Positions 1 through 7,144 are shown, numbered from the stretch's first letter. The stretch is 20,038 nt of DNA from CAZYBG01 sp964645155 (GCA_964645155.1 CAZYBG010000056.1:1-20038), one strand, 5' to 3'. Notes: generated by a model from the letters alone, not told the origin. Numbers and translations: made by a program.

Positions 1-2
1 GG

Positions 3-347
3 CCGGTGGCCGGCACGCTGATGATCGAGCCGACCGAGAGCGAGACCAAGGCCGAGATCGACCGCTTCATCGCCGCCATGCTGGCGATCCGCGCCGAGAT
101 CGCGGCGGTCGAGCGGGGCGAGATCGCGGCCGAGGACAGCCCGCTGCGCCACGCCCCGCACACGGTGAACGATCTGGTGGCCGACTGGGCCCGCGAGTAC
201 AGCCGCGAGCAGGGCTGCTTCCCGCCCGGCGCCTTCCGGGTCGACAAGTACTGGCCGCCGGTCGGCCGGGTCGACAACGTCTACGGCGACCGCAACCTGA
301 TCTGCACCTGCCCGCCGCTCGAAGACTATCTCGAAGCGGCCGAGTAG
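3..347 (+). CDS. gcvP: Glycine dehydrogenase (decarboxylating), P-protein, C-terminal fragment
   Basis: This is the last 114 residues of the PLP-dependent P-protein of the glycine cleavage system, which decarboxylates glycine and passes the aminomethyl group to the lipoyl arm of GcvH. The frame is open from base 3 (Pro-Val-Ala-Gly-Thr-Leu) to a TAG stop. Recognisable P-protein C-terminal blocks are GTLMIEPTESE, DRFIAAMLAIRAEI, the SPLRHAPHT stretch, the YSREQ motif, DKYWPPVGRVDNVYGDRNL and the final CTCPPLEDY. The 5' part, including the PLP lysine, lies upstream of the window; gcvT and gcvH would be expected there but are not visible. A GTG at base 6 is internal and is not a start. It is convergent with the next gene (24 bp apart) with no obvious U-tract terminator between them. 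Identification is secure. Confidence 0.96.
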   Translation, partial: PVAGTLMIEPTESETKAEIDRFIAAMLAIRAEIAAVERGEIAAEDSPLRHAPHTVNDLVADWAREYSREQGCFPPGAFRVDKYWPPVGRVDNVYGDRNLICTCPPLEDYLEAAE

Positions 348-371
348 ATCCCGCGGCCTGGCGGAGCGCGG

Positions 372-1658
372 CTACGGCCCGGCGGCGCCGGGTATCGCCG
401 CCTCGACGCGGGCGAGATCGGCGGCCAGCGGCATGGCCGCCGCCGCATAGTCCCGCGCCCGCGCCGACATCGCGCGCGCCGCCGCGGCCATGGCGGGATC
501 GGCCGAGGCGGCCAGCGCCGCCAGCGCCTTCTGCAGGGCAAGCTGCACCTCGACCATGCCGGCCCCGTCGCGCGCCGCGCCGAGGAACCCGTCCTCGACG
601 AGGTCCGCCGGATCGAGCGGCGCGACGAACACCTCGCCTTGCCGGCGATCGCCATCCGGTCCCGCCAGTTGCCCCGTCCGTGGTCCCGCCTCCGGCTGCC
701 GCCAGCGCAGCAGAAGCCGCAGCACGCGGCCGATCACGTCGATGGCGGTACCGGGGTCGTTGATGCCGGGCGACAGGGCGCGCGACGCGATCTCCGACAG
801 GACGATCAGACCGAAGCGGGGATCCTGCGTGAAGTCGCGTGCATCCGCCAGCGTGAAGGCGGCACGGATGGCGTCGTCGTGCCCGGACCGCCCGGTCTCG
901 GCCAGTGCGTCCCGCTCCGACACGAAGTCGCCGGGCCGCGCCCGCAGGACGATGTCGAAACCCGCCTCGCGGGCGAGCGCCACCAGCGCCTGCGTGTCGA
1001 CATGGCCGACATAGCTGGTCGTCTCCGGACCGACCCGGTGCGCCAGGCCGGCCGGCGCCTCGGCGGCCGGCCGGCACCCGAGGAATGGGTCGTCGAGGCG
1101 GGCGCCGAACGCCGCCTCGGCGGCCCGTTCGACGGTCCGCGTCGTCTCGAGCATGCTGCCGAGCCGCGACAGGTGATCGATCCAGCGCAGGATGGCGATC
1201 ACCACGAGCAGGATGACGAAGACGGTGAAGAAGAAGCTGACCGTCACGCTGCGCGCGGTAAAGAGCGACGCGTTGATCAGGACGATCGAGGTCAGCGCGT
1301 AGATGAAGGCCCCGAGGAAGGTGGCGAGCACGGTCTGCGTCGTCGTGTCCTCGAGCAGCAGCCGGTGGGTCCGTGGCGTCACCTGCTCGGAGGCGGCCCG
1401 GTGCGCGGCGACCATGACGCTGAGCGAGAAGGTGGTGACCGCGAGCATGCTCGTGGCGAGCACGTTCAGGATCGGGCGGGTCGATTCCTCGCCCAGCCGG
1501 TCGGCCAGCTGCTCGGGGATGACCCCCTGCAGCAGCGGGGCGAGGCCCGCCGCGACCACCGCGAGGACGGCGATCAGCGTGACCCGCACCCAGACCCGGC
1601 GCGACAGGCGCAGGGCCTTCCAGAGGACGCGCGAGGGCATGGCGAAGGGCTGAGGCAT
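372..1658 (-). CDS. DUF2254 family membrane protein
   Basis: A 428-residue inner-membrane protein of the DUF2254 family, whose function is unknown. Four hydrophobic segments lie in the N-terminal part (about residues 23-45, 63-85, 109-130 and 138-160), followed by a soluble region with the family-typical block ASRALSPGINDPGTAIDVIG (about residues 285-305). The segment after the first helix pair (FSLSVMVAAHRAASEQVTPR) is also typical of the family. The reading frame runs on upstream through the antisense of a tRNA gene, so the long version starting at 1925 is an artefact. ATG at 1658 (MPQPFAMPSR) is preferred, with a weak purine-rich GGGA upstream; ATG at 1640 is an alternative. It appears monocistronic: gcvP converges on its 3' end and the tRNA diverges from its 5' end. 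Confidence 0.9.
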   Translation of the reverse strand: MPQPFAMPSRVLWKALRLSRRVWVRVTLIAVLAVVAAGLAPLLQGVIPEQLADRLGEESTRPILNVLATSMLAVTTFSLSVMVAAHRAASEQVTPRTHRLLLEDTTTQTVLATFLGAFIYALTSIVLINASLFTARSVTVSFFFTVFVILLVVIAILRWIDHLSRLGSMLETTRTVERAAEAAFGARLDDPFLGCRPAAEAPAGLAHRVGPETTSYVGHVDTQALVALAREAGFDIVLRARPGDFVSERDALAETGRSGHDDAIRAAFTLADARDFTQDPRFGLIVLSEIASRALSPGINDPGTAIDVIGRVLRLLLRWRQPEAGPRTGQLAGPDGDRRQGEVFVAPLDPADLVEDGFLGAARDGAGMVEVQLALQKALAALAASADPAMAAAARAMSARARDYAAAAMPLAADLARVEAAIPGAAGP

Positions 1659-1729
1659 GTGTCGTCCCGGGTTCCCGAAGCTACGCCCGACCCCGCCCGG
1701 CGGTTCCATCCCGGCGGCCCGCCGCAGGC

Positions 1730-1760
1730 TTGACACATCCCGGCCTTTACGCCACATAGC
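1730..1760 (+). promoter_or_regulatory. Putative sigma70-type promoter of the tRNA-Ala gene
   Basis: A perfect -35 hexamer TTGACA (1730-1735) lies 35 bp before the tRNA. The -10 element is less clear: CATAGC at 1755-1760 or the overlapping ACATAG at 1754-1759, giving an 18-19 bp spacer. Transcription would start just before the mature tRNA 5' end at 1770. The -35 match is seen directly; the promoter role is inferred from position. Confidence 0.55.
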
Positions 1761-1769
1761 CGGCCTGTT

Positions 1770-1846
<77 letters not shown>

Positions 1847-1886
1847 AGATTACAACAGGTTGATGCTGTCCGGTCGGCGCCCTTGT

Positions 1887-1926
1887 GGTGCCGCGACGAG
1901 GTTTCGGGGAACCGCTCTGCGGCACC
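1887..1926 (+). other. Nested inverted repeat downstream of tRNA-Ala
   Basis: GGTGCCGC (1887-1894) is the exact reverse complement of GCGGCACC (1919-1926). Inside it GGTT (1900-1903) pairs with AACC (1910-1913) around a 6-nt loop, separated from the outer stem by a symmetric 5x5 internal loop. The RNA would be an elongated stem-loop 41 nt after the tRNA. It has no T-run, so a classical intrinsic terminator is not supported; it could be a processing or termination structure or a small RNA. The whole 256 bp between the tRNA and 2102 shows no convincing gene. Confidence 0.4.
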
Positions 1927-2101
1927 GGTCATCTCCGCCACGGGGGTGGCTTGGGCGCGGAAGGTCCTTGTTGCCCCGGTATCCCGCACCGCCCGTCGCG
2001 CGGTCGTCACCCCGTTCTTCGGGGCCTGCAGCGCTGCGATGGCGCGTCGGCAGGCCGGCCGGTTCCCGGTCCCGGGTCGCGGTGCGGCTCTGCCCGCGGC
2101 C

Positions 2102-2545
2102 TCAGATCCACCTGCGTACCCGACTGCGGTAGGCGCGGTAGGCGTCGCCGAAAAGCGCCTCCATCGCAGCCTCCTCGGGACGGATCTGGAGGCGGTCGAT
2201 CCACAGGACGAAGGCCGCCGGGCCAAGCCAGGCCCACCAGCCGCCGAGCCAGAGCGCCCAGGCGGCAAACGCCAGCGTCATCGCCACGTACATCGGGTTG
2301 CGGGTGCGGGCGTATATGCCGCTGGTCACGAGGGTGCTGGCGCGGTCGACATGCAGGGGGTCGACGGTGGTCCGTGCCCGCCGGAACGCGGCGACCGCGG
2401 GAGCCCCGAACGCCACCGCGGCGACGAAAGCGGCGAGGGCGAGCGCCGCGCGCAGCCCGCCGGGCGCGGCGTCGACCCCGGCCACGAGCCACATCGCGAG
2501 CGTGGCGGCGGCGGCGACGAGGGGTGGCGGGATGTGCGGCTTCAT
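2102..2545 (-). CDS. Isoprenylcysteine carboxyl methyltransferase / phospholipid methyltransferase-like membrane protein
   Basis: A 147-residue integral membrane protein of the ICMT/PEMT-like superfamily, predicted to use S-adenosylmethionine at the membrane. The first two hydrophobic segments span about residues 8-24 and 31-54. The diagnostic part follows: TSGIYARTRNPMYVAM (about 74-89), a hydrophobic hairpin, then RPEE (122-125) and FGDAYRAYRSRVRRWI at the C-terminus, the family's cofactor-binding end. Start chosen at 2545 because GGAG lies 6 nt upstream; an in-frame ATG at 2557 lacks a good ribosome site. The real substrate of bacterial members is generally unknown, so no lipid or protein substrate is claimed. 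It lies 152 bp downstream of the AbrB-like gene on the same strand. Confidence 0.87.
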   Translation of the reverse strand: MKPHIPPPLVAAAATLAMWLVAGVDAAPGGLRAALALAAFVAAVAFGAPAVAAFRRARTTVDPLHVDRASTLVTSGIYARTRNPMYVAMTLAFAAWALWLGGWWAWLGPAAFVLWIDRLQIRPEEAAMEALFGDAYRAYRSRVRRWI

Positions 2546-2697
2546 CGGGGACTCCATCCGGGGCTTCGGCACCGTCCCCTTCCCGCGGGGGGCCGGGGCG
2601 GGCGCCGGCCGATCCAGCATGCCATGCCCACGGAACCGCGCAAGGCCCCGCCGAAGCGCCGACGTCAAGCCCGTGGCCGGCCCGGCCCGCGCGGCGC

Positions 2698-3768
2698 TCA
2701 GTCCCGCCGGCCCCGGCCCGCGCGCTCGATCAGGGTGAAGGCGAGCGGGGCCGCGACCATCACCAGGATGACGCGGGCCAGATGGTGCGCCGCGACGAAG
2801 GCCACGTCGGCGCCGATGGCCAGCGCGACGAGGCTCATCTCGGCCAGGCCCCCCGGCGCGTAGGCCAGGATCAGCGACACCAGCGGCACGCCGGTCAGGC
2901 GGGCGACGGCCAGGCCGGTCGCGACGACGAGCGCGAGGAGGATGGCCGTCATGCCCACCGCGATCGCCAGGATCCGCAGCACCTCGACCGGCCGCGCCCG
3001 CGCGAACCGCGCCCCGAGCACGGCGCCGAGCACGATCTGCGCGCCGACGATGATCTCGGTCGACGGCACGAAGGTGGTGAGCCCGGTGACATGCAGAACG
3101 CCCGATACCGCCATCGGGCCGAGAAGGTCGGGCGCGGGCAGCCGGGCGAGACGCGCGGCAAGCATGCCGGCCACCGCGCAGAGGACGAGGAGCGCGTGCG
3201 CGCCGAGAGGGGTGTCGAGCAGCGCGATGCCCGAGGCCGGGCGGGCGCCGAGCGACACCCCCTCGACCCATTGCACCAGGAACGGGACGGCGAACACGAC
3301 CGTCAGGATGCGCGCCGAGTGGATCAGGGCGATCCGCATCTCGTCGCCGCCCTTCGCGCCGCCGATCTCGATCATCTCGACAAGGCCGCCGGGCATCCCC
3401 GCGAAGTAGGCGGTGACCGGGTCGAACCCCGCCACGCGGCGGAGATAGATAGCGCAGGCGAGACCGGCCACCGCCGAGAACAGCGCCAGCCCGACCAGCG
3501 TCGGGATCCAACCTGCCAGTTGCCCGACGAGGCCCGGATGGAACGTGGCGCCCAGCATCACGCCGATGATCGCGGCCATCGGCGGGCGGATCGCCGGCGG
3601 CGCGTGGACCGGCGCACGGAGCAGCGTCGCCGCCGTCACCGCGGTCATCGAGCCGAGCATCCAGGGCAGCGGCAGCCCGAGGCGGGCAAAGACCCAGCCG
3701 CCGGTGCCGGCGATGGCGAGCGTCATCGCGAAGCGGACCGGCCCGCGCGGGCCCGGCGGCAGCCGCAT
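2698..3768 (-). CDS. AbrB family (duplicated Gate-domain) membrane protein
   Basis: A 356-residue polytopic inner-membrane protein of the family often mislabelled 'AbrB transcriptional regulator' or 'putative ammonia monooxygenase'. It is not a DNA-binding AbrB. It is almost wholly hydrophobic and shows the family's internal duplication: AYFAGMPGGLVEM (about residues 120-132) matches AYAPGGLAEM (302-311), and GGDEMRIALIHSARI (140-154) matches GADVAFVAAHHLARV (319-333). This fits an inverted or tandem repeat transporter-like fold; the substrate is unknown. ATG at 3768 is preceded by AGGGAG with 8-nt spacing. The gene could be co-transcribed with the downstream methyltransferase-like gene, but 152 bp of gap makes that uncertain. 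Confidence 0.92.
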   Translation of the reverse strand: MRLPPGPRGPVRFAMTLAIAGTGGWVFARLGLPLPWMLGSMTAVTAATLLRAPVHAPPAIRPPMAAIIGVMLGATFHPGLVGQLAGWIPTLVGLALFSAVAGLACAIYLRRVAGFDPVTAYFAGMPGGLVEMIEIGGAKGGDEMRIALIHSARILTVVFAVPFLVQWVEGVSLGARPASGIALLDTPLGAHALLVLCAVAGMLAARLARLPAPDLLGPMAVSGVLHVTGLTTFVPSTEIIVGAQIVLGAVLGARFARARPVEVLRILAIAVGMTAILLALVVATGLAVARLTGVPLVSLILAYAPGGLAEMSLVALAIGADVAFVAAHHLARVILVMVAAPLAFTLIERAGRGRRD

Positions 3769-4110
3769 CAGCGCGGCTCCCTGTGCCAGGCCTCGGCGGT
3801 CGGCTCGGGCGGCGCGTCGGGCGGCGCGTCGGGCAGCGCGTCGGCTGCGGAGGTCAGCGGAGGTCTCATCAGGTCAGGGGCACAACTGGCGGCGCAGGAC
3901 GCGCGCGGCCGCACTCTGGTGCCTTCGGCGCGCCGAGACAAGGGCGGGCCCGATCCGCACCCGCCGCACCCGACGGGCAGAATGCCGGCACTTTTCGTCA
4001 GTTTTGCGCTTTGACGCCGCGGCTTGGCGGCGGTCTTTCGGCGGCCGGTCAGGTCCGGGCGGTGTGCGCGATGCACCGGCGATTCTGGCAGAGCGAAAGG
4101 AGAGCGAGAA
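3769..4110. other. Intergenic region between divergent genes
   Basis: These 342 bp separate the AbrB-like gene (minus) from the beta-barrel gene (plus). ORFs can be drawn through it on both strands, but none has family motifs. A 33-codon ORF on the minus strand (3869-3768) overlaps the AbrB start as ATGA but encodes only a Pro/Ala-rich repeat. The region holds a 12-bp tandem repeat (3799-3846) and, nearer the plus-strand gene, a locally AT-richer patch around 3985-4016 with TTGACG at 4011-4016 as a possible -35. No convincing -10 was found, so no promoter is called. Confidence 0.5.
3799..3846. repeat. 12-bp GC-rich tandem repeat, about four copies
   Basis: The unit GGCGCGTCGGGC occurs twice exactly (3811-3822, 3823-3834), then as AGCGCGTCGGCT (3835-3846), and is preceded by the degenerate GTCGGCTCGGGC (3799-3810). 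It lies 31 bp upstream of the AbrB-like start codon. It is probably a slippage-prone microsatellite-like tract; a regulatory role is not shown. Confidence 0.7.
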
Positions 4111-4998
4111 ATGAATTTCAGAACAGCGTGCCTGGCCGTTGCGGCCTTCGCCGGTACCGCATCGGGTGGCCTGGCCGAGACCTTCGGCGGGATCGGCCTG
4201 GGGTTCGGTACAACGTATTCGCGCGAGATCAGCGACTTTGGCGACGAGAACACCGCCGTGACCGCCACAATCGCAGGCGAGATCGGGACGCGCGTGGCCG
4301 AGCGCTGGGTCCTCGGCCTTGCCGGCACCTACCGCCGCGACGAACGCGACTACAGCTGCACCGACTGCTTCGAAGCAGACGAGGACCCGCAGCAGCAATA
4401 TACCCTGGCGCTGCACGCGCTCTACGACCTGTCGGACACCACGCGGATCGGGGGCTTTCTGGATTACGGCAGGGCCATTCCCCGCGACGCACCGACGAGC
4501 AACGAGTACGACTACGTTCTGGTCGGTGCGCAGGCGCAGCATTTCGTCACCGACAGCCTGCTGATGTTCGGGCAGATCGGCCTCGGCGACAAGGTCGGCA
4601 ACGGCCAGGACTCCACGGAAGGGTTCAATGACGGCATCGCGCTGCGCGCCGGCGCCGTCCATCTCCTGCCGCGCGACAGCTACCTGCGCGGCGACATCGA
4701 GTTCGCCGCGACCCACAGCTACATCGACGGCGACGACCGGGGCCGGTTCCTCGGCGCATCGGTCGAGTACGGCCGGCGCCTTGGCGCCAATTCGCCGCTC
4801 TACCTGACGGCGGGGCTGAACCTCGCGCGGTTCGACTCCACGACCGAGAACGACGACCTGCACGACATCGAGGCGATGGTCGGCCTGCGCTGGACCTTCG
4901 GCAACACCGCCTATCGCGATCGCTGGGCGAAGGGCATCGAGATCGGCACGCCGCGCCTGCCGGTCCGCGCCTCGGGCTGGACCGAGACACTCGACTAG
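4111..4998 (+). CDS. Secreted beta-barrel-like outer membrane protein (hypothetical)
   Basis: A 295-residue protein with a Sec signal peptide (basic start MNFR, hydrophobic core, likely cleavage after LA at residues 21-22). The mature part alternates short amphipathic segments with Asp/Gly/Asn-rich turns, as in outer-membrane beta-barrels: IGLGFGTTYSREI, WVLGLAGTYRR, YTLALHALYDL, IGGFLDYGRAI, YLTAGLNLARF and, near the end, IEAMVGLRWTFG. Cys83 and Cys86 sit in one predicted loop (SCTDC) and could form a disulfide. About 30 residues follow the last strand, so it lacks the usual terminal aromatic residue. ATG at 4111 has AAGGAG about 9 nt upstream; the longer frame from 4024 has no ribosome site or signal peptide. 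I do not recognise a named family; a porin or surface-antigen-like role is an inference from architecture. Confidence 0.8.
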   Translation: MNFRTACLAVAAFAGTASGGLAETFGGIGLGFGTTYSREISDFGDENTAVTATIAGEIGTRVAERWVLGLAGTYRRDERDYSCTDCFEADEDPQQQYTLALHALYDLSDTTRIGGFLDYGRAIPRDAPTSNEYDYVLVGAQAQHFVTDSLLMFGQIGLGDKVGNGQDSTEGFNDGIALRAGAVHLLPRDSYLRGDIEFAATHSYIDGDDRGRFLGASVEYGRRLGANSPLYLTAGLNLARFDSTTENDDLHDIEAMVGLRWTFGNTAYRDRWAKGIEIGTPRLPVRASGWTETLD

Positions 4999-5019
4999 GC
5001 CGGCGTTTGCGGGGCGCGG

Positions 5020-5037
5020 GGCCCGCCTCAGCGGGCC
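5020..5037 (+). terminator. Hairpin downstream of the beta-barrel gene
   Basis: GGCCCGC (5020-5026) and GCGGGCC (5031-5037) form a perfect 7-bp stem with a CTCA tetraloop, 21 bp after the stop codon. No T-tract follows, so it would act as a GC-rich pause or 3' stabilising structure rather than a canonical intrinsic terminator. Confidence 0.4.
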
Positions 5038-5131
5038 GCCGCCCTGGCCGGCCGGCGGACCTCCGCCCGCGCGAGGGAACCGCGGGCACCGGACGGCGGT
5101 TCACGACCCGCAGCCGCCGGACGAGGACAGG

Positions 5132-6178
5132 ATGTCGCGCTTGCAGTTCACGCCGACGGCGCTGGTGCTTCTGGCGGTCGCGCTCGCGCTCCTGTCGTGG
5201 GCGATCGCCGGTGTCCTCTTCACGGTCTTCGGCGGCATCCTCCTGGCGGTGGCGCTCTGCGCCGCGACCGATGCGCTTGCCGCCCGGCTGCCGGGCGGCC
5301 GGGGATGGGCGCTGGCGGGGGTGCTGCTGGTCGCCGTCGCGCTGCTGGCGGCGCTTGTCATCTACGTCGTTCCGCAGTTCGTCAGCCAGCTCGACCAGCT
5401 CGCAAGCCAGCTTGCCGACATCTTCGGCCGGCTTCTGGGCTGGCTGCGCCAGCAGCCGATCGTCGAGGCCACCGCGCCCGAGGACGGGTCGGAGGGCGGC
5501 GGCATGGGGTCGCTCGTCCAGACCATGCTCGGCTCGGCGCGCCAGGCCGCGGGCGTGGCCGCAGGGGCGGCGATGGGTTTCGTCGGCGTGCTGACGACGC
5601 TCGGCCTCGTCGTTATCCTCGGCGTGTTCATCGCAGCCGATCCCCGGCTCTATGTCGGCGGGCTGGTCAGGCTCGTCCCGCAGGCGCGGCGGGCGCGGGC
5701 GCGCGAGGTGCTGGGCCTGATCGGGCACGGCCTGCGCGGATGGCTGCTCGGGCAGTTCGTCTCGATGACCGCGCTTGGCGTCGCGACGGCCATAACGCTC
5801 TACCTCGCCGGGCTGGAGCTCTGGCTCGCCCTCGCCGTCCTCACCGGGCTTCTGACCTTCGTGCCCTTCATCGGATCCATCGTCGCCGGGATCGCCATGG
5901 TGGCGATCGCCTTTGCCGAGGGCGTGCAGACCGGCCTCATCGTGCTGGCCTTCTACCTCGTGCTCCAGGCGGTGGAGAGCAACCTGCTCACGCCCCTCGT
6001 CCAGCAGCGGGCGGTGCAGATGCCGCCGGCGCTGCTGCTCGGCGTCCAGCTTGCGCTCGGGGCGCTGTTCGGCCTGCCGGGCCTGGTGCTGGGCGCCCCG
6101 CTCGCCGTCGTGCTTCTGGTGGCGGTCAACACGCTCTACATCGAGGATGCGCTGGGCGACGAGCGGGCGCTGCCTTAG
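5132..6178 (+). CDS. AI-2E family transporter (PF01594-type)
   Basis: A 348-residue inner-membrane permease of the AI-2 exporter (AI-2E, formerly UPF0118/PerM) family. It has paired N-terminal helices (about residues 9-45), a third helix (58-80), and a soluble amphipathic region around 84-145. The conserved C-terminal half follows: helices at 147-168, 205-226, 228-262, 266-286 and 300-335, with the motif LLTFVPFIGSIVAGI (240-254) and the ESNLLTPLVQQRAVQMPPAL segment (282-301). Both are characteristic of the family. Family members have been linked to autoinducer-2 export, other solute export or Na+/H+ exchange; the substrate here is not predictable. GAGG lies 5 nt before the ATG. The downstream SRAP gene is 42 bp away beyond a hairpin. 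Confidence 0.92.
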   Translation: MSRLQFTPTALVLLAVALALLSWAIAGVLFTVFGGILLAVALCAATDALAARLPGGRGWALAGVLLVAVALLAALVIYVVPQFVSQLDQLASQLADIFGRLLGWLRQQPIVEATAPEDGSEGGGMGSLVQTMLGSARQAAGVAAGAAMGFVGVLTTLGLVVILGVFIAADPRLYVGGLVRLVPQARRARAREVLGLIGHGLRGWLLGQFVSMTALGVATAITLYLAGLELWLALAVLTGLLTFVPFIGSIVAGIAMVAIAFAEGVQTGLIVLAFYLVLQAVESNLLTPLVQQRAVQMPPALLLGVQLALGALFGLPGLVLGAPLAVVLLVAVNTLYIEDALGDERALP

Positions 6179-6187
6179 GGCGCGCTC

Positions 6188-6208
6188 GCGCCGCCGGCGC
6201 GGCGGCGC
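6188..6208 (+). terminator. Hairpin between the AI-2E and SRAP genes
   Basis: GCGCCGCC (6188-6195) pairs perfectly with GGCGGCGC (6201-6208) around a 5-nt loop, 9 bp after the AI-2E stop and 12 bp before the next ATG. It has no T-run, so it is terminator-like only, and it may also affect translation of the downstream gene. Confidence 0.4.
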
Positions 6209-6220
6209 TAGGATCGGGCG

Positions 6221-6838
6221 ATGCCCGGTCGCCTGTTCCTGACGACGCCCATCGCCGATCTCGCGCGCCGGATCGGCCTTGATCCGGCGCCGGTGGCCGA
6301 CGAGCCGCCGCGGCGGAACATCGCGCCCGGGCAGGAGGTGGTCGCCCTGACCGCCACCGGCCTCTGCCGGATGCGCTGGGGGATGATCCCGGTCGGGCGC
6401 GTCAATGCCCGCGGCCGCCCGATGCTGGAGACGATCGTCAACGCCCGCGGCGAGACGGTGTTCGCCAAGAGCGCGTTCGCCGGCACCGGGCGGGCGGTGG
6501 TTCCGGCCGATGGCTGGTACGAATGGACCGGCCCGCCGCGCCGCAAGATCGCCTGGGCGATCACCCGCAGCGACGGCGCGCCCTGCCTCCTCGCGGCGAT
6601 CTCCGACACCTGGGCCGCGCCGGGGGGCCGCCTCGTGCCGCAGGTCGCCACCGTCACCTGCGCGCCCAACGCCGACGTGGCGGCGATCCACGACCGGATG
6701 GGCGCGATCCTCGCGCCCGGCGAGATCGCCACATGGCTCTCGGCGCCGGAGGACGAGGCCGCCCGGCTGATCCGGCCGCTCGGCGACGGCATGCTGATCG
6801 TCCGCCCGGCGGATGCTGTGGACTGGACGGCGCCCTGA
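6221..6838 (+). CDS. SRAP (SOS response-associated peptidase, YedK/HMCES-like) protein lacking catalytic Cys2
   Basis: A 205-residue SRAP-domain protein. In this family Cys2, exposed after Met removal, forms a thiazolidine DNA-protein crosslink at abasic sites in single-stranded DNA. Most of the active site is conserved: Asn33 in RNIAPGQ, Asn74 and Arg76 in the VNARGET motif, Glu101 in GWYEW, and His157 in IHDRM. The N-terminus, however, reads Met-Pro-Gly-Arg instead of Met-Cys-Gly-Arg. An in-frame TAG at 6209-6211 rules out an upstream start, and AGGA lies 7 nt before the ATG, so the Pro is genuine in this sequence. Cys to Pro requires more than one base change, making a single read error unlikely. 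The fold is confident; canonical abasic-site crosslinking by Cys2 is not expected. The product may be a divergent paralogue with non-covalent DNA binding or another role. Confidence 0.93.
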   Translation: MPGRLFLTTPIADLARRIGLDPAPVADEPPRRNIAPGQEVVALTATGLCRMRWGMIPVGRVNARGRPMLETIVNARGETVFAKSAFAGTGRAVVPADGWYEWTGPPRRKIAWAITRSDGAPCLLAAISDTWAAPGGRLVPQVATVTCAPNADVAAIHDRMGAILAPGEIATWLSAPEDEAARLIRPLGDGMLIVRPADAVDWTAP

Positions 6839-6884
6839 CGCGGCGCCTAGGCTGGCAGCTTCCGCAGCAAGGGAGGAAAGACAC

Positions 6885-7088
6885 ATGTCCGTCGCACGGG
6901 TCACCGAGATCATCGCCGCCTCGACCGTAAGCTTCGAGGATGCCGTCAAGCAGGGCGTCGCGCGGGCCGCGCAGACGCTGAAGAACGTCGAGGGTGCCTG
7001 GGTGCAGGACATGAAGGTGACCGTCGATGGCGACCGGATCAGCGAGTACCGGGTGAACCTCAAGGTGACCTTCATCCTGAAGGAGTGA
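6885..7088 (+). CDS. Dodecin family flavin-binding protein
   Basis: A 67-residue dodecin, a small protein that assembles into hollow dodecamers that bind flavins (FMN or riboflavin) or CoA and buffer free flavin. The sequence matches the family along its length: the VARVTEII strand, the SFEDAVKQGVARAAQTL helix, then VEGAWVQDMKV and the terminal EYRVNLKVTFILKE strand. Trp39 corresponds to the tryptophan that stacks on the isoalloxazine ring. ATG at 6885 is preceded by GGGAGGAAAG; a longer frame from 6813 overlaps the SRAP 3' end and lacks support. It sits 46 bp after the SRAP gene and 7 bp upstream of a very strong hairpin, so it is probably the last gene of its transcript or transcribed alone. 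Confidence 0.95.
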   Translation: MSVARVTEIIAASTVSFEDAVKQGVARAAQTLKNVEGAWVQDMKVTVDGDRISEYRVNLKVTFILKE

Positions 7089-7094
7089 CCGTCT

Positions 7095-7144
7095 GCGGCG
7101 GCGGGCGGCCGGCGCGGCCGAAGCGTCGGGCCGTCCGCCGCCGC
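7095..7144 (+). terminator. Long GC hairpin after the dodecin gene
   Basis: Bases 7095-7110 pair with 7129-7144 over 16 positions with a single G-T wobble, enclosing an 18-nt loop that can itself form a short CGC/GCG stem. It starts 6 bp after the dodecin stop codon. It is the strongest inverted repeat I found in the window. No U-tract follows directly, so a Rho-independent terminator is inferred from position and stability, not from a complete motif. Confidence 0.6.

Noticed and set aside
378..392. CCCGGC-GGC-GCCGGG as a bidirectional terminator between gcvP and the DUF2254 gene
   Set aside because: It lies inside the DUF2254 coding end and has no T-tract on either side; chance stems are frequent at this GC content.
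2698..3768. AbrB transcriptional regulator or ammonia monooxygenase function
   Set aside because: The protein is a polytopic membrane protein with a duplicated motif; the regulator and monooxygenase labels are historical misnomers.
3768..3869. Small 33-codon minus-strand ORF overlapping the AbrB-like start (ATGA)
   Set aside because: It encodes only a Pro/Ala-rich translation of the 12-bp tandem repeat and has no ribosome site; it could be a leader ORF but support is too thin.
1885..4014. 709-codon plus-strand ORF of Arg/Gly/His-rich composition
   Set aside because: It is an antisense shadow of the methyltransferase-like and AbrB-like genes, caused by high GC; low-complexity translation without motifs.
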